Positions 1-7,901 are shown, counted from the stretch's first letter. The stretch is DNA of 49,798 bases from Gallionella sp. (GCA_030645955.1 JAUSMR010000073.1:1-49798), one strand, 5' to 3'. Program-made: numbers and translations. Notes: generated from the sequence alone by a model not told the origin.

Positions 1-11
1 GCCGAACAGTT

Positions 12-128
12 TGTCTGACGACCATAGCGAGTTGGTCCCACTCCTTCCCATCCCGAACAGGACAGTGAAACGACTCCGCGCCGATGATAGTGTGGATTAC
101 CCATGTGAAAGTAGGTCATCGTCAGACT
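12..128 (+). rRNA. rrf: 5S ribosomal RNA
   Basis: This is a near-complete bacterial 5S rRNA with the typical central block (CCCATCCCGAACAGG) and the late block GTGTGGATTACCCATGTGAAAG. The 5' strand TGTCTGACGACC pairs with the 3' strand ending CGTCAGAC, which sets the ends to within a few bases. It is probably the last gene of an rRNA operon whose 23S gene lies left of the window. A rho-independent terminator follows about 15 bases later. Confidence 0.95.
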
Positions 129-142
129 CCTTACAAACAAAC

Positions 143-168
143 AACCCGGCCTCGTGCCGGGTTTTTTG
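143..168 (+). terminator. Rho-independent terminator of the rRNA operon
   Basis: The stem AACCCGGC-CTCGT-GCCGGGTT is followed by a run of T, directly downstream of the 5S gene. It is a textbook intrinsic terminator for the rRNA transcript. Confidence 0.9.
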
Positions 169-284
169 TTTGTGGGGTTTGTACCGCCCGACCTACTTGA
201 GTTTATGACAACACGCGCCACAGGCGCTTGTTGCGGCGCAGGCTAACATTCGCTCGCGAATGTTAAGTCCCAGCGGGACGGCCA

Positions 285-312
285 TAGCCAAAGTAGGTCA
301 TCGTCAGACTCC
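285..312 (+). pseudogene. Duplicated 3' tail of 5S rRNA
   Basis: The last 23 bases of the 5S gene (108-130, AAAGTAGGTCATCGTCAG plus ACTCC) recur exactly at about 290-312, again followed by a terminator. The rest of the 5S is missing. Between the copies (about 181-285) are short palindromes such as TAACATTCGC/GCGAATGTTA. It looks like the scar of a duplication or of recombination between rRNA operon ends. It is too short to form a functional 5S. Confidence 0.7.
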
Positions 313-320
313 CATAAAGC

Positions 321-350
321 AAAAAGCCCAACCTTGTGTTGGGCTTTTTT
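321..350. terminator. Bidirectional intrinsic terminator
   Basis: The stem AAAAAGCCCAAC-CTTGT-GTTGGGCTTTTTT has an A run on the left and a T run on the right, so it can stop transcription from both sides. It follows the partial 5S copy on the plus strand. It also lies just past the stop codon (363) of the minus-strand operon that begins with gpmI. Confidence 0.85.
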
Positions 351-362
351 ATTAAATTTAAT

Positions 363-767
363 TTACTTGTAATCGCGCAGTTCCGGCGGGGTATCGTCGT
401 GGTCGCCATGTGGCGCATGTTCATATGCCTTGACGAATACTTCGCGCTCGTTCTTTTTTGTGGGATATACGGGGATATCCAGGTTGTGGCAAATGGTGTC
501 TTCGCAGTAGTAAATAACCTGGCGTCCGATGTTGTGCAGCAGACTATGGTCGAGGTTTAATCCTTCCTCGGTCAAGCTGTTTTCCAATCCCTCGAGCGTA
601 TAGTTGCGCAAATTGTAGGAAACACGCAGCGTGTTCGCGGAGTCGCCATGCTCGACCTTGCAGCCTGGCATGCCGGACAGAAGCTGATAAGCGCGCTCTT
701 CTTGTCCGGGTGGATCCGCACTGACGATGATATCGCGCTGTTTATCCAGTTCGGATAGATCGATCAT
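363..767 (-). CDS. Hypothetical protein, 134 aa
   Basis: I do not recognise this protein's family. It is soluble and acidic, has no signal peptide or membrane segment, and ends in a charged tail rich in H, D, E and P. The first about 75 residues (VSADPPGQEERAYQLL, TLRVSYNLRNYTLEGLENSL) read like a beta-alpha-beta ferredoxin-like fold similar to heavy-metal-associated domains, but there is no CxxC motif. A Cys pair (YYCEDTICHNLD) sits near residue 90. It starts 22 bases after ctpA on the same strand and is the last gene of the gpmI-envC-ctpA operon, ending at the bidirectional terminator. The coding call is secure; the function is not known. Confidence 0.75.
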   Translation of the reverse strand: MIDLSELDKQRDIIVSADPPGQEERAYQLLSGMPGCKVEHGDSANTLRVSYNLRNYTLEGLENSLTEEGLNLDHSLLHNIGRQVIYYCEDTICHNLDIPVYPTKKNEREVFVKAYEHAPHGDHDDTPPELRDYK

Positions 768-788
768 TTCGACCTCGCAGTGGCAAAA

Positions 789-2183
789 TTATTTGCCTTT
801 CAGTATTTGCATTCCCTTAAGAAGATTCAATGCCTGAGTGAGCTGATAGTCGTTCTTGGTGCCGAATTCGGAAAGAGTGGGTTTCGCGGAATCTCCATTG
901 GTAACGGGAGGAGAAAGTTTGTTCTTGCCGGCACTCTCGGGCTTTTCGTCAGATGGTTTGTTATTGAGCAGATGTTTATCCAGATCTGCTTCACGCAAGC
1001 GGAATGTGTTGTCCTGCCCGGCAGTGGCAGGATCCTCCACCAGAATGTCAGGCACGATGCCCTTGGCCTGTATGGAACGTCCCCCCGGCGTGAAATAACG
1101 CGCCGTGGTGAGCTTGATTGCAGTGTTGTTGCCCAATGGCAGGATGGTCTGGACGGAACCTTTACCGAAAGTTTGCGTGCCCATGATGACCGCACGCTTG
1201 TGATCTTGCAGCGCACCGGCAACAATTTCAGATGCGGACGCGGAACCGGCATTTACCAGCACAACCAGCGGGACACTTTTGATCGACTCTGGAAGTTTCT
1301 TGAGATAATCGTCCTTGCTATTGCCGCGCAAATAATTTTCCGGGCTGGCGGTCAGGCGCATTTTGGCATCATCGGTGCGGCCCTCGGTATAAACCACCAG
1401 GGCGTCCCTGGCCAGGAAAGCTGCGGAAACGCCGACTGCGCCAGTAAGAAGTCCGCCCGGATCATTGCGCAAATCAAGAACCAGGCCTTTTAGCGAACCC
1501 TCGTTTTGTTTGACGAGACTCTCAAGTGCGGTGGCAAGATTTTCGCTGGTTTGTTCCTGGAACTGGGTGATGCGTACAAAGCCATAGCCAGACTCCAGAA
1601 GCTTGGATTTCACGCTCTGCACCTTGATGACAGCACGAACCAGGGTAATCGTAAGCGGCTTAAGTTCGTCCTTGCGAAGTATGGTCAGAACGATCTTGCT
1701 GCCCGGTTTGCCGCGCATGCGTTTGACTGCATCGTTCAGCGACATGCCTTTGATCAGGGTGTCATCCAGCTTGATGATCAAATCGCCGCTCTTGATACCG
1801 GCGTGGTAGGCAGGGGTGTCCTCTATCGGCGAGATAACTTTCACAACACCGTCTTCCATTCCGACTTCAATACCGAGCCCGCCGAATTCGCCATGTGTAC
1901 CGACCTGCAGCTCTTTGAAGGCTTCGGCATCAAGGTAAGCGGAATGTGGATCCAGGCCGTTCAACATACCGGTGATGGCTTCGGTGATCAATTTCTTGTC
2001 GGTGACCGGTTCGACGTAGTCGCTCTTGATGCGGCCGAACACCTCGGAGAATGCGCGCAACTCCTCGACGGGCAGCGGCGTGGCGAGGGTGTCTTTGTCG
2101 GCAATTGCAGCAAAATGCAGGCTGACTGAGATGCCCGCGACTAAACCCAAACCAATCAGACCTGCTTTTTCCAGAAGACGCAT
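789..2183 (-). CDS. ctpA: S41 family C-terminal processing peptidase
   Basis: This is a periplasmic serine protease of the CtpA/Prc type, which trims or degrades envelope proteins from the C-terminus. The 464 aa include an N-terminal signal/anchor (about residues 5-27), a PDZ domain (about 95-180, with GGLGIEVGMEDG), and the S41 catalytic domain (about 195-375). The nucleophilic Ser lies in GSASASE (313-319) and the general-base Lys in FGKGSVQ (Lys341), so the Ser/Lys dyad is intact. It follows the envC-like gene by 13 bases, so the two are cotranscribed. In other proteobacteria CtpA controls cell-wall hydrolases, which fits that pairing. The C-terminal tail of about 60 residues is low-complexity and polar. 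Confidence 0.95.
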   Translation of the reverse strand: MRLLEKAGLIGLGLVAGISVSLHFAAIADKDTLATPLPVEELRAFSEVFGRIKSDYVEPVTDKKLITEAITGMLNGLDPHSAYLDAEAFKELQVGTHGEFGGLGIEVGMEDGVVKVISPIEDTPAYHAGIKSGDLIIKLDDTLIKGMSLNDAVKRMRGKPGSKIVLTILRKDELKPLTITLVRAVIKVQSVKSKLLESGYGFVRITQFQEQTSENLATALESLVKQNEGSLKGLVLDLRNDPGGLLTGAVGVSAAFLARDALVVYTEGRTDDAKMRLTASPENYLRGNSKDDYLKKLPESIKSVPLVVLVNAGSASASEIVAGALQDHKRAVIMGTQTFGKGSVQTILPLGNNTAIKLTTARYFTPGGRSIQAKGIVPDILVEDPATAGQDNTFRLREADLDKHLLNNKPSDEKPESAGKNKLSPPVTNGDSAKPTLSEFGTKNDYQLTQALNLLKGMQILKGK

Positions 2184-2196
2184 AATTCCCTCAAAG

Positions 2197-3405
2197 TTAT
2201 TTTGTTGCCATCCATTTCATTGGATCGAGCGGCTTGCTCTCGTGGCGCAGCTCAAAGTATAAACCGAAATCCTCATTGCCGCCGCTGTTCCCAACAGCCG
2301 CGATGATGTCTCCACCGATCAACACATCGCCGACCTGTTTGTAGAGCGTTTCATTATTGCCGTACAAGCTCATATAGCCCTTGCCGTGGTCGATAATGAG
2401 CAGATTGCCGAAGCCGCGCAGCCAGTCTGCAAACACCACCTGCCCGGCTGCAATTGCTTTGACAGCTTGCCCACTGGAAGTTCTGAGAAATAAGCCTTTC
2501 CACAGCACTGTACTGTCCGGACGCGGCGTATTGAAGCGATTGGTGACCTCGCCTCTGACTGGCAGTGTCAATTTGCCTTTAAGCTGGCTGAACGGTTTGC
2601 CGTCAAAGCGGTTGTCCGGCAGGTTGTTATTGCGAAACAGCGAATTTGATTTCGGTTGAACCAGTATTTTGGTCAGCTTTCCCACCAGTAGTGCGAGGCG
2701 GCTCTCGTCATGCTGCAACCGGTCGATCTCACGGCGCTGCTGGCGTAGTTGCTTCGATATTTTACCCAACATCCGTTGACGGGATTGCTGTTCTTTCTCA
2801 AGTAGCATTTTCTGCGCTGCCTGTTCCCTTCGCAGTAATGCCAATTCTGCGTGTTGCTCGCGAGTGGCTTTGCTGACCGCGTTCAGCGCGGTGAGATCGC
2901 CGCGCAATGTGGAAAGCCAGATTGCACGGTTGCGGGCGATGTATTGGTAATACTGCAAATCACGAGCGACCTGGTTGGGATTCTGGTCGCTGAGTAAAAG
3001 CTTAAGATATTCCTGCTTGCCGCCCAGATATTGCTGGTGCAGCAACTTACCGAGCAAAGCCTGTTGTCCCGACAGGTTGCTGTTTAATTTTTGTTCCTGT
3101 GCCTGCAGTTTGCCGAGCTTGATATCCGCCGCGCGTTGCCGTTCGGCGAGTTCGGCGAGTTTGCGGTTGCTGTCGCTGATCGCCCGTTCGGATTCACGCA
3201 GTGCGTCGGCAGCCTCTGATTTTGATTCGCTGGTTTTATCCATTTCGCGCTGCATCGCGATGATGCGCTCGCGCAGGTTTTTCAGATCATCCTGTTCATC
3301 GGCATAAGACGCATGACAGAAGACAGAGGACAGAAGACAGAAGACAGAAAGAAACAGAAAAACCCTGTACCGTAGTAAACGTAGGGCGCAATAACCAACG
3401 GGCAT
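2197..3405 (-). CDS. envC: Murein hydrolase activator, EnvC/M23 family
   Basis: This periplasmic coiled-coil protein has a C-terminal LytM (M23) domain. EnvC proteins activate the amidases that split septal peptidoglycan. After a signal peptide, about 200 residues of heptad-rich coiled coil (DLKNLRERIIAMQREMDK onwards) lead to the LytM domain (about the last 125 residues: GEVTNRFN, AIAAGQVVFADWLRGFGN, IDHGKGYMSLYG). Zinc ligands of active M23 enzymes appear only partly conserved, as is usual for an activator. I chose the ATG at 3405 because it places the hydrophobic stretch close to the N-terminus; an upstream ATG at 3426 overlaps the gpmI stop. The signal peptide core is encoded by a simple GACAGA-type tandem repeat. 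Confidence 0.88.
   Translation of the reverse strand: MPVGYCALRLLRYRVFLFLSVFCLLSSVFCHASYADEQDDLKNLRERIIAMQREMDKTSESKSEAADALRESERAISDSNRKLAELAERQRAADIKLGKLQAQEQKLNSNLSGQQALLGKLLHQQYLGGKQEYLKLLLSDQNPNQVARDLQYYQYIARNRAIWLSTLRGDLTALNAVSKATREQHAELALLRREQAAQKMLLEKEQQSRQRMLGKISKQLRQQRREIDRLQHDESRLALLVGKLTKILVQPKSNSLFRNNNLPDNRFDGKPFSQLKGKLTLPVRGEVTNRFNTPRPDSTVLWKGLFLRTSSGQAVKAIAAGQVVFADWLRGFGNLLIIDHGKGYMSLYGNNETLYKQVGDVLIGGDIIAAVGNSGGNEDFGLYFELRHESKPLDPMKWMATK
3315..3348. repeat. GACAGA(R) tandem repeat inside envC signal sequence
   Basis: Plus-strand sequence made of imperfect units GACAGAAGACAGAGGACAGA. On the minus strand it encodes the hydrophobic core LSVFCLLSSVFC of the EnvC signal peptide. 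Such slippage-prone tracts can change length. Confidence 0.75.
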
Positions 3406-3484
3406 TGCGCCGAATTGCCGTCTCATTGGTGCAATGCGCTACGCCCTTCGACTGCGCTCAGGACAGGCTTATTGCACCCTACGA
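3378..3484. repeat. Palindromic repeat spanning gpmI end and envC start
   Basis: CGTAGGGCGCAATAA at 3378-3392 is matched by TTATTGCACCCTACG at 3470-3484, and further sub-palindromes (GGTGCAATGCGC, TTCGACTGCGCTCAGGAC) lie between. The element covers the last codons of gpmI and the first codons of envC. The GpmI tail PVLSAVEGRSALHQ is translated from it and does not look like native GpmI sequence. Confidence 0.75.
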
Positions 3485-5015
3485 ATTGAATCAAGCTGTG
3501 TCCGGTCATTTCCGCCGGTTGCGGCAAACCCATCATGGCCAGCAGGCTGGGGGCGAGGTCGCGCAGTGCGCCGCCATCGTAAAGCCTGGCTTCGCGCCCG
3601 ATATACAGAAAGGGCACCGGGTTCAGCGTGTGTGCGGTATGCGCCTGCTTCGTGGCGCGATCGAGCATTTGTTCCGCGTTGCCGTGATCGGCGGTGATGA
3701 TGACTTCGCCGCCTATGGATTGCATCGCCTTGACCACGCGGCCGATGCAGATATCCAGCACCTCGATGGCCCGGGTGGCGGCCGCCATATTGCCGCTGTG
3801 CCCCACCATGTCGCCGTTGGCGTAGTTGCAGATGATGGCATGATATTGGCGGCCCAGAATCGCGGCTTCGAGCTTGTCGGTTACTTCAAACGCGCTCATT
3901 TCCGGCTTAAGGTCGTAAGTCGCGACTTTTGGCGATGGCACGAGGATGCGGTCCTCTCCAGGGTAGGGCTGCTCCCTGCCGCCGCTGAAAAAGTAGGTGA
4001 CGTGCGCATATTTTTCGGTCTCGGCGATGCGCAACTGCCTTAGCCCCAGATTCGAAATGTATTCGCCAAAGCCATTGTGTATGGCCTCCTGCGTATAGGC
4101 GCACGGCAAATGAAAGTCCTCGCCATAGCTGCTCAATGTAACGAAGCCGGCAAGTTTTGAAAAATGGGCACGTTCGAAGCTGCTGAATGTTTCATCCGTC
4201 AAGGCGCGGGTGATTTCGCGGGCCCGGTCGGCGCGGAAGTTCATGAATACCGCCACATCGCCATCCCGCATGGTGATAGCCGGTGCGTTATTTGGGCAAA
4301 TAGCGGTAGCCTTGACGAACTCGTCCGACTCGCCGCGTGCATAAGCCTGCTCCAAACCGCTTAATGCGTCTGCCGCGCTGAATTCGGCACGGCCCTGGGT
4401 GAGCAATTCATAAGCGGGTTGAACGCGCTCCCAGCGGTTGTCCCGATCCATTGCATAAAAACGCCCGATGATGCTGGCGATTTGCCCCACCCCCAATGTG
4501 TCGCATTTTGCCTGCAACAGTCGCAGCGATTGCGCAGCGCTTCTGGGCGGGGTATCGCGCCCATCCAGAAAAGCGTGCAGATAGATTTTTTTCAAACCGG
4601 CGCGCGCCGCCATTTCCAGCATGGCGAAGATGTGATTTTCGTGGCTGTGCACGCCCCCCGGAGAGAGCAAACCCATGATGTGCAGTGCGCTGCCGCTTTG
4701 TTTGGCTAGCGCAACCGCATTGCTCAAGGCGGGATTGGAGTAGAAGCTGCCGTCCTCGATAGCCACATCGACGCGGCTCAAATCCTGGTACACCACCCGT
4801 CCGGCACCGATGTTGAGATGGCCCACTTCGGAGTTGCCCATCTGTCTGGATGGCAAGCCGACGAATTTCTCCGAGGCGTTGATCAGCGTATGCGGATAGT
4901 CGCGCCAGAGCGCATCCCAATTTGGCTTGCGGGCGGCAAGAATGGCATTGAAATCCGCTTCTTCGCGGTAACCAAAACCGTCCAGAATCAGCAGCAAAAC
5001 AGGGGTGACGTCCAT
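3423..5015 (-). CDS. gpmI: 2,3-bisphosphoglycerate-independent phosphoglycerate mutase
   Basis: Converts 3-phosphoglycerate to 2-phosphoglycerate in glycolysis and gluconeogenesis, using two Mn ions. The alkaline-phosphatase-fold protein shows DGFGYREE at the start and the phosphoserine nucleophile Ser62 in MGNSEVGHLNIGAGR. It also has HSHENHIFAMLEMA, FMNFRADRAREITRAL, and metal motifs NYANGDMVGHSG and ITADHGNAEQM. The length is 530 aa against about 510 for the family. The extra about 19 residues at the C-terminus come from a palindromic repeat that has moved the stop codon. It is the first gene of the minus-strand operon with envC and ctpA, and is divergent from the ArsR gene. Confidence 0.97.
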   Translation of the reverse strand: MDVTPVLLLILDGFGYREEADFNAILAARKPNWDALWRDYPHTLINASEKFVGLPSRQMGNSEVGHLNIGAGRVVYQDLSRVDVAIEDGSFYSNPALSNAVALAKQSGSALHIMGLLSPGGVHSHENHIFAMLEMAARAGLKKIYLHAFLDGRDTPPRSAAQSLRLLQAKCDTLGVGQIASIIGRFYAMDRDNRWERVQPAYELLTQGRAEFSAADALSGLEQAYARGESDEFVKATAICPNNAPAITMRDGDVAVFMNFRADRAREITRALTDETFSSFERAHFSKLAGFVTLSSYGEDFHLPCAYTQEAIHNGFGEYISNLGLRQLRIAETEKYAHVTYFFSGGREQPYPGEDRILVPSPKVATYDLKPEMSAFEVTDKLEAAILGRQYHAIICNYANGDMVGHSGNMAAATRAIEVLDICIGRVVKAMQSIGGEVIITADHGNAEQMLDRATKQAHTAHTLNPVPFLYIGREARLYDGGALRDLAPSLLAMMGLPQPAEMTGHSLIQFVGCNKPVLSAVEGRSALHQ

Positions 5016-5020
5016 TGAGG

Positions 5021-5036
5021 TAGAATATTAGTGTAT
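5021..5036 (+). promoter_or_regulatory. Possible ArsR autoregulatory site
   Basis: AT-rich TAGAATATTAGTGTAT lies between the divergent gpmI and arsR starts. Its reverse complement (ATACACTAATATTCTA) loosely resembles the inverted repeat TATATTCTAATATA in front of the RND efflux operon. This is a weak motif-level suggestion only. Confidence 0.3.
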
Positions 5037-5114
5037 GGTTATTTTATTGGGCGCATTTTAGCCGAATTCGCCCGGTCTGGTGGGAGGCTCGGCGGGGTAA
5101 ACAGGGATATAGAT

Positions 5115-5417
5115 ATGGCAAACAATCTGATTGACAGAGATGAAGACATTCAACAGGCTGCACAGGCCATCAAGGCGATCGCACACCCGCTGCGCCTGAA
5201 GATTCTATGCGTGCTCGGCGATCAGGAAATCAGCGTGCAGGACATCGTGGAACAAGTCGGCACATCGCAAAGCAACATTTCCCAGCATCTGGCGATATTG
5301 CGGGACAAAGGCGTATTGGCGACACGCAAGGATGCTAACCGGGTGTACTACCGCATCGGTGATTTGCGCACCCTGAAACTGGTCGGGATGATGCGCGATG
5401 TATTTTGCAGTATTTAA
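5115..5417 (+). CDS. ArsR/SmtB family repressor, BigR/SqrR-like
   Basis: A 100 aa winged-helix regulator. The recognition region VGTSQSNISQHLAILRDKG and the wing VYYRIGD are typical ArsR. Two cysteines, in LKILCVLG (helix 2) and at the C-terminus (MMRDVFCSI), sit where BigR/SqrR/YgaV proteins carry the pair that forms a disulfide or polysulfide bridge when sulfide accumulates. No metal-binding CVC motif is present. I chose the ATG at 5115 rather than one 84 bases upstream because the protein then begins at the conserved domain. It is now next to a polysaccharide island; rhodanese and glutaredoxin genes that would fit a sulfur sensor lie 38 kb away. The sensing role is inferred. Confidence 0.88.
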   Translation: MANNLIDRDEDIQQAAQAIKAIAHPLRLKILCVLGDQEISVQDIVEQVGTSQSNISQHLAILRDKGVLATRKDANRVYYRIGDLRTLKLVGMMRDVFCSI

Positions 5418-5435
5418 ACCCAGATCGTTCCTTAG

Positions 5436-5566
5436 GGAAGCGCAAATTAAATCGTCATGGCGAGGAGCATAGCGACGTGGCAATCCAGAAGTTCGTTTTA
5501 TATCAAAACACTGGATTGCCACGCTTCGCTCGCAACGACAGCTTGGGTGAATAAATCAGCGATTCC
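5436..5566. mobile_element. MITE-like element, family 1 (copy A)
   Basis: A 131 bp non-coding palindromic element. The termini GGAAGCGCAAATTAAATC and GAATAAATCAGCGATTCC are imperfect inverted repeats. The flanks are identical TTAG (5432-5435 and 5567-5570), a probable 4 bp target duplication. The core (GCGAGGAGCATAGCGACG, CTGGATTGCCACGC) is the long 'TTGCGAGGAGCG' hairpin. It has the same length and layout as copy E at 30342-30472. Confidence 0.8.
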
Positions 5567-5570
5567 TTAG

Positions 5571-5831
5571 GTTTGCAAATCCCAATATTACGGTGTAGTT
5601 GACCGATTTACCTCGAAGAGGTTCTTGTGCCCTGTGGGTACCGGGCGATGTTTGGTCATCGCGCAGCAAGCTTGTCGAAGCGGCTGCGCTTCTGCAAGGT
5701 TTCCCCGTTTCAAGGAAAAATTGAACGGGGCTAAGGGACGATCTGGGGCAATACTCCTTGTGCACAGCCACGCATCACAAGTAAAATCGCCATTTTGCAG
5801 CATAAACTCAACAACTAAATTACCTATCCGC
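5571..5831. other. Gene-free interval before manC
   Basis: I see no convincing gene here. It contains a hairpin (CCCCGTTTCAA / TTGAACGGGG, about 5703-5733) without a T run, which may belong to the upstream transcript or be repeat debris. The last about 100 bases are AT-richer and could hold the manC promoter, but no clear -35/-10 pair stands out. Confidence 0.5.
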
Positions 5832-7259
5832 ATGAAATTAATTCCGACGATACTTTGTGGTGGTGCAGGATCCCGCCTTTGGCCAGTTTCCCGTGAGTTG
5901 CATCCCAAGCCGTTCATCCGCCTGGCGGACGGGCAGAGCCTGCTGCAAAAAGCCTGGCTTCGCGGTGTGGCTCTGCCGGATGTGGCTGAGACCCTGACTG
6001 TTACCAACCGCGAGCTCCTCTTCAAGACCGAGGACGAGTATCGTGAAGTAACCGGCACCCAGCACAAAGGCATTTCCAACAGCTTCATCCTTGAGCCCTT
6101 TGGCCGCAATACAGCTCCCGCCATTGCGGCGGCAGCACTGCAAGTGGCAGCCAGCCATGGTGAAGACGCCTTCCTGTTGGTGCTCGCCGCCGACCACCTG
6201 ATTGCCGATCAACCCGCTTTTGCACAAGCCGTTGCGCAGGCACTGCAGCTGGCAGCGCAAGGCAAGCTGGTCACCTTCGGCATCCGGCCAGAATCGCCGG
6301 AAACCGGCTACGGCTACATCGAATCGGATGGCAACGTGGTGCTGCGCTTCGTCGAAAAGCCCGGCATCGAAAAAGCCCAGGAATATGTCGCGTCAGGCCG
6401 TTACCTGTGGAACTCCGGCATGTTTTGTTTCTCGGCCGGAACCATGTTGCGTGAAATGCAGCAACACTGCCCGGACATTTTGTCTGCCACCCGCGCATGC
6501 CTGGAGCAATCCCGCAAAGCACAGGGTAAAGGCTACATTCAGATCGAGATCGACCCGGAAACTTTTGAGCGCGTCCCGGATGATTCCATTGACTATGCCG
6601 TCATGGAAAAGTCCAAAAATGTCGCCGTAGTGCCATGCAGTATCGGCTGGAGCGACATAGGCTCATGGAGCGCGCTGGGTGATCTCACTGCCCCGGATGC
6701 CCAAGGCAACCGCATCGAAGGAGAAGCTCTGCTGCATGATGTCAGCAATTGTTACATTCAGAGCAACCAGCGTATCGTCGGCGCCGTGGGTATCAATAAC
6801 CTCATCATCATCGACACCCCGGACGCTGTTCTGGTAGCAGACCGCAACCGTGCACAGGATGTGAAGCATCTCTACACTCGTCTCAAAGCCGAAGGCCATG
6901 AAGCGCACAGACTGCACACCACTGTGCATCGTCCCTGGGGTACTTACACCATACTGGAAGCAGGCTCACGCTTTAAAATCAAACGCATTGAGGTGAAACC
7001 GGGTGCATGCCTCAGCCTGCAAATGCATCACCATCGCAGCGAGCACTGGATCGTAGTCAGTGGTATGGCGAAGGTTGTCAACGGCGACCAGGAAATTTTA
7101 GTCAACACCAACGAATCCACCTACATCCCCGCCGGCCACAAGCACCGCCTGGAAAACCCCGGTGTCGTCGATCTGGTCATGATCGAAGTGCAAAGCGGAG
7201 AGTATTTGGGTGAAGACGATATAGTGCGTTTCGACGATGTATATGGACGATGCAGATGA
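5832..7259 (+). CDS. manC: Mannose-1-phosphate guanylyltransferase / mannose-6-phosphate isomerase
   Basis: A bifunctional type II enzyme of 475 aa. The N-terminal nucleotidyltransferase makes GDP-mannose from mannose-1-phosphate and GTP (signature CGGAGSRLWPVSRE at 9-22, FVEKP loop). The C-terminal cupin isomerase (about 350-470, HRPWGTYTILEAG, HHHRSEHWIVVSG) interconverts fructose-6-P and mannose-6-P. The ATG at 5832 gives exactly the family length; the frame is open for 69 codons upstream but that part is unlike any ManC. The product feeds gmd and fcl 20 kb downstream, so this is the first biosynthetic gene of the island. Confidence 0.96.
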   Translation: MKLIPTILCGGAGSRLWPVSRELHPKPFIRLADGQSLLQKAWLRGVALPDVAETLTVTNRELLFKTEDEYREVTGTQHKGISNSFILEPFGRNTAPAIAAAALQVAASHGEDAFLLVLAADHLIADQPAFAQAVAQALQLAAQGKLVTFGIRPESPETGYGYIESDGNVVLRFVEKPGIEKAQEYVASGRYLWNSGMFCFSAGTMLREMQQHCPDILSATRACLEQSRKAQGKGYIQIEIDPETFERVPDDSIDYAVMEKSKNVAVVPCSIGWSDIGSWSALGDLTAPDAQGNRIEGEALLHDVSNCYIQSNQRIVGAVGINNLIIIDTPDAVLVADRNRAQDVKHLYTRLKAEGHEAHRLHTTVHRPWGTYTILEAGSRFKIKRIEVKPGACLSLQMHHHRSEHWIVVSGMAKVVNGDQEILVNTNESTYIPAGHKHRLENPGVVDLVMIEVQSGEYLGEDDIVRFDDVYGRCR

Positions 7260-7286
7260 AATTAATGGCGACAGGTCGAAACTCTA

Positions 7287-7402
7287 AAAAACGCCGATTT
7301 ATCCAGTCCGTTCGGGCTGAGCCTGTCGAAGCCTATGCTAACCTGTTGATTCATTAAGAGCACATTTCGACAAGCTCAATGCGAACGGATTCTTATCGTT
7401 CC
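7287..7402. mobile_element. MITE-like element, family 1, degenerate copy B
   Basis: Ends AAAACGCCGATTTATCC and GGATTCTTATCGTTCC resemble the termini of copies A, C and E, and CTAA precedes the left end. The core holds the TTCGACAGGCTCAG-type inverted repeat (GTCCGTTCGGGCTGAGCC, CAATGCGAACGGA). No matching target duplication is left on the right, so the copy looks old. Confidence 0.55.
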
Positions 7403-7496
7403 AATGCCCTGATGAACGATCTAGGCGCAGTGCATTTTCGACCGATCGCGAGCGCTAACACTGCAATTAACGGAATTGCATTCCATAATTGCAACC

Positions 7497-7815
7497 ATGT
7501 TAGCCCGCATTCTTTATGCCAAACTTTCTGATGCAATCGCCCAATCTCCTGCGGTGGCATTGCTTGGCCCACGGCAAGTCGGGAAAACCACCTTGGCAAT
7601 GGAAGTTGGCAAAAGCCTTAAGGAAACGCTGATTTAATCCGTTCGTGGTGAGCCTGTCGAACCATGATCGGATTAAATCTATAACAATCAATTGGTACTG
7701 CTAACCCTTCGACAGGCTCAGGGCGAACGGATGATTTAATCGGTGTTTTCTTAACGCTCTTTACCTCGAACTTTAGTCCGAGCAGGGTCGCCCCAAACTT
7801 GCCCAACCGGAACTT
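7497..7815 (+). pseudogene. Fragment of an AAA ATPase (DUF4143-type), interrupted by a MITE
   Basis: From the ATG at 7497 the frame reads a P-loop protein N-terminus, including the Walker A motif LLGPRQVGKTTLA, up to 7617 where a 129 bp element enters. After the element the sequence resumes with NALYLEL, a stop, and SEQGRPKLAQPELI, matching the LYLDLES...RAKLAEPEL stretch expected next in this family. Removing the element plus one TTAA rejoins the frame as GKSLNALYLEL. A TAG where the family has Glu (probably GAG) and loss of everything after about residue 65 show the gene was dead, or died afterwards. Confidence 0.8.
7622..7750. mobile_element. MITE-like element, family 1 (copy C), in ATPase pseudogene
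   Basis: A 129 bp element flanked by identical TTAA (7618-7621, 7751-7754). The left end GGAAACGCTGATTTAATCC and right end GGATGATTTAATCGGTGTTTTC are inverted repeats. The core is the other module: CCGTTCGTGGTGAGCC and GGCTCAGGGCGAACGG. The interrupted coding sequence defines the empty site exactly. Confidence 0.85.
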
Positions 7816-7843
7816 ATTCCCAGATGGCGCAGTGGAAGTGGTC

Positions 7844-7885
7844 TTGCAGAATGCTTTTATTGGCTATATAATGTTTGTTATATAG
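7844..7885 (+). promoter_or_regulatory. Promoter and operator of the AbrB-Doc module
   Basis: TTGCAG (7844-7849) and TATAAT (7867-7872) are separated by 17 bases. The -10 box lies in a perfect inverted repeat CTATATAA-TGTTTG-TTATATAG (7864-7885), the expected form of an autoregulatory operator for a dimeric AbrB/MazE antitoxin. An AAGGA ribosome binding site and the ATG at 7902 follow. Confidence 0.75.
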
Positions 7886-7901
7886 ATAGAAGGATGTCAT
7901 C

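Noticed and set aside
5556..5771. Minus-strand open frame of 71 codons between arsR and manC
   Set aside because: It has no recognisable domain and no RBS, runs through a hairpin, and part of it lies in the repeat flank. It is better treated as non-coding.
5625..5831. N-terminal extension of ManC by 69 codons
   Set aside because: The extension is unlike ManC. The ATG at 5832 begins with the expected MKLIPTILCGGAGSRLWP start and gives the standard length.
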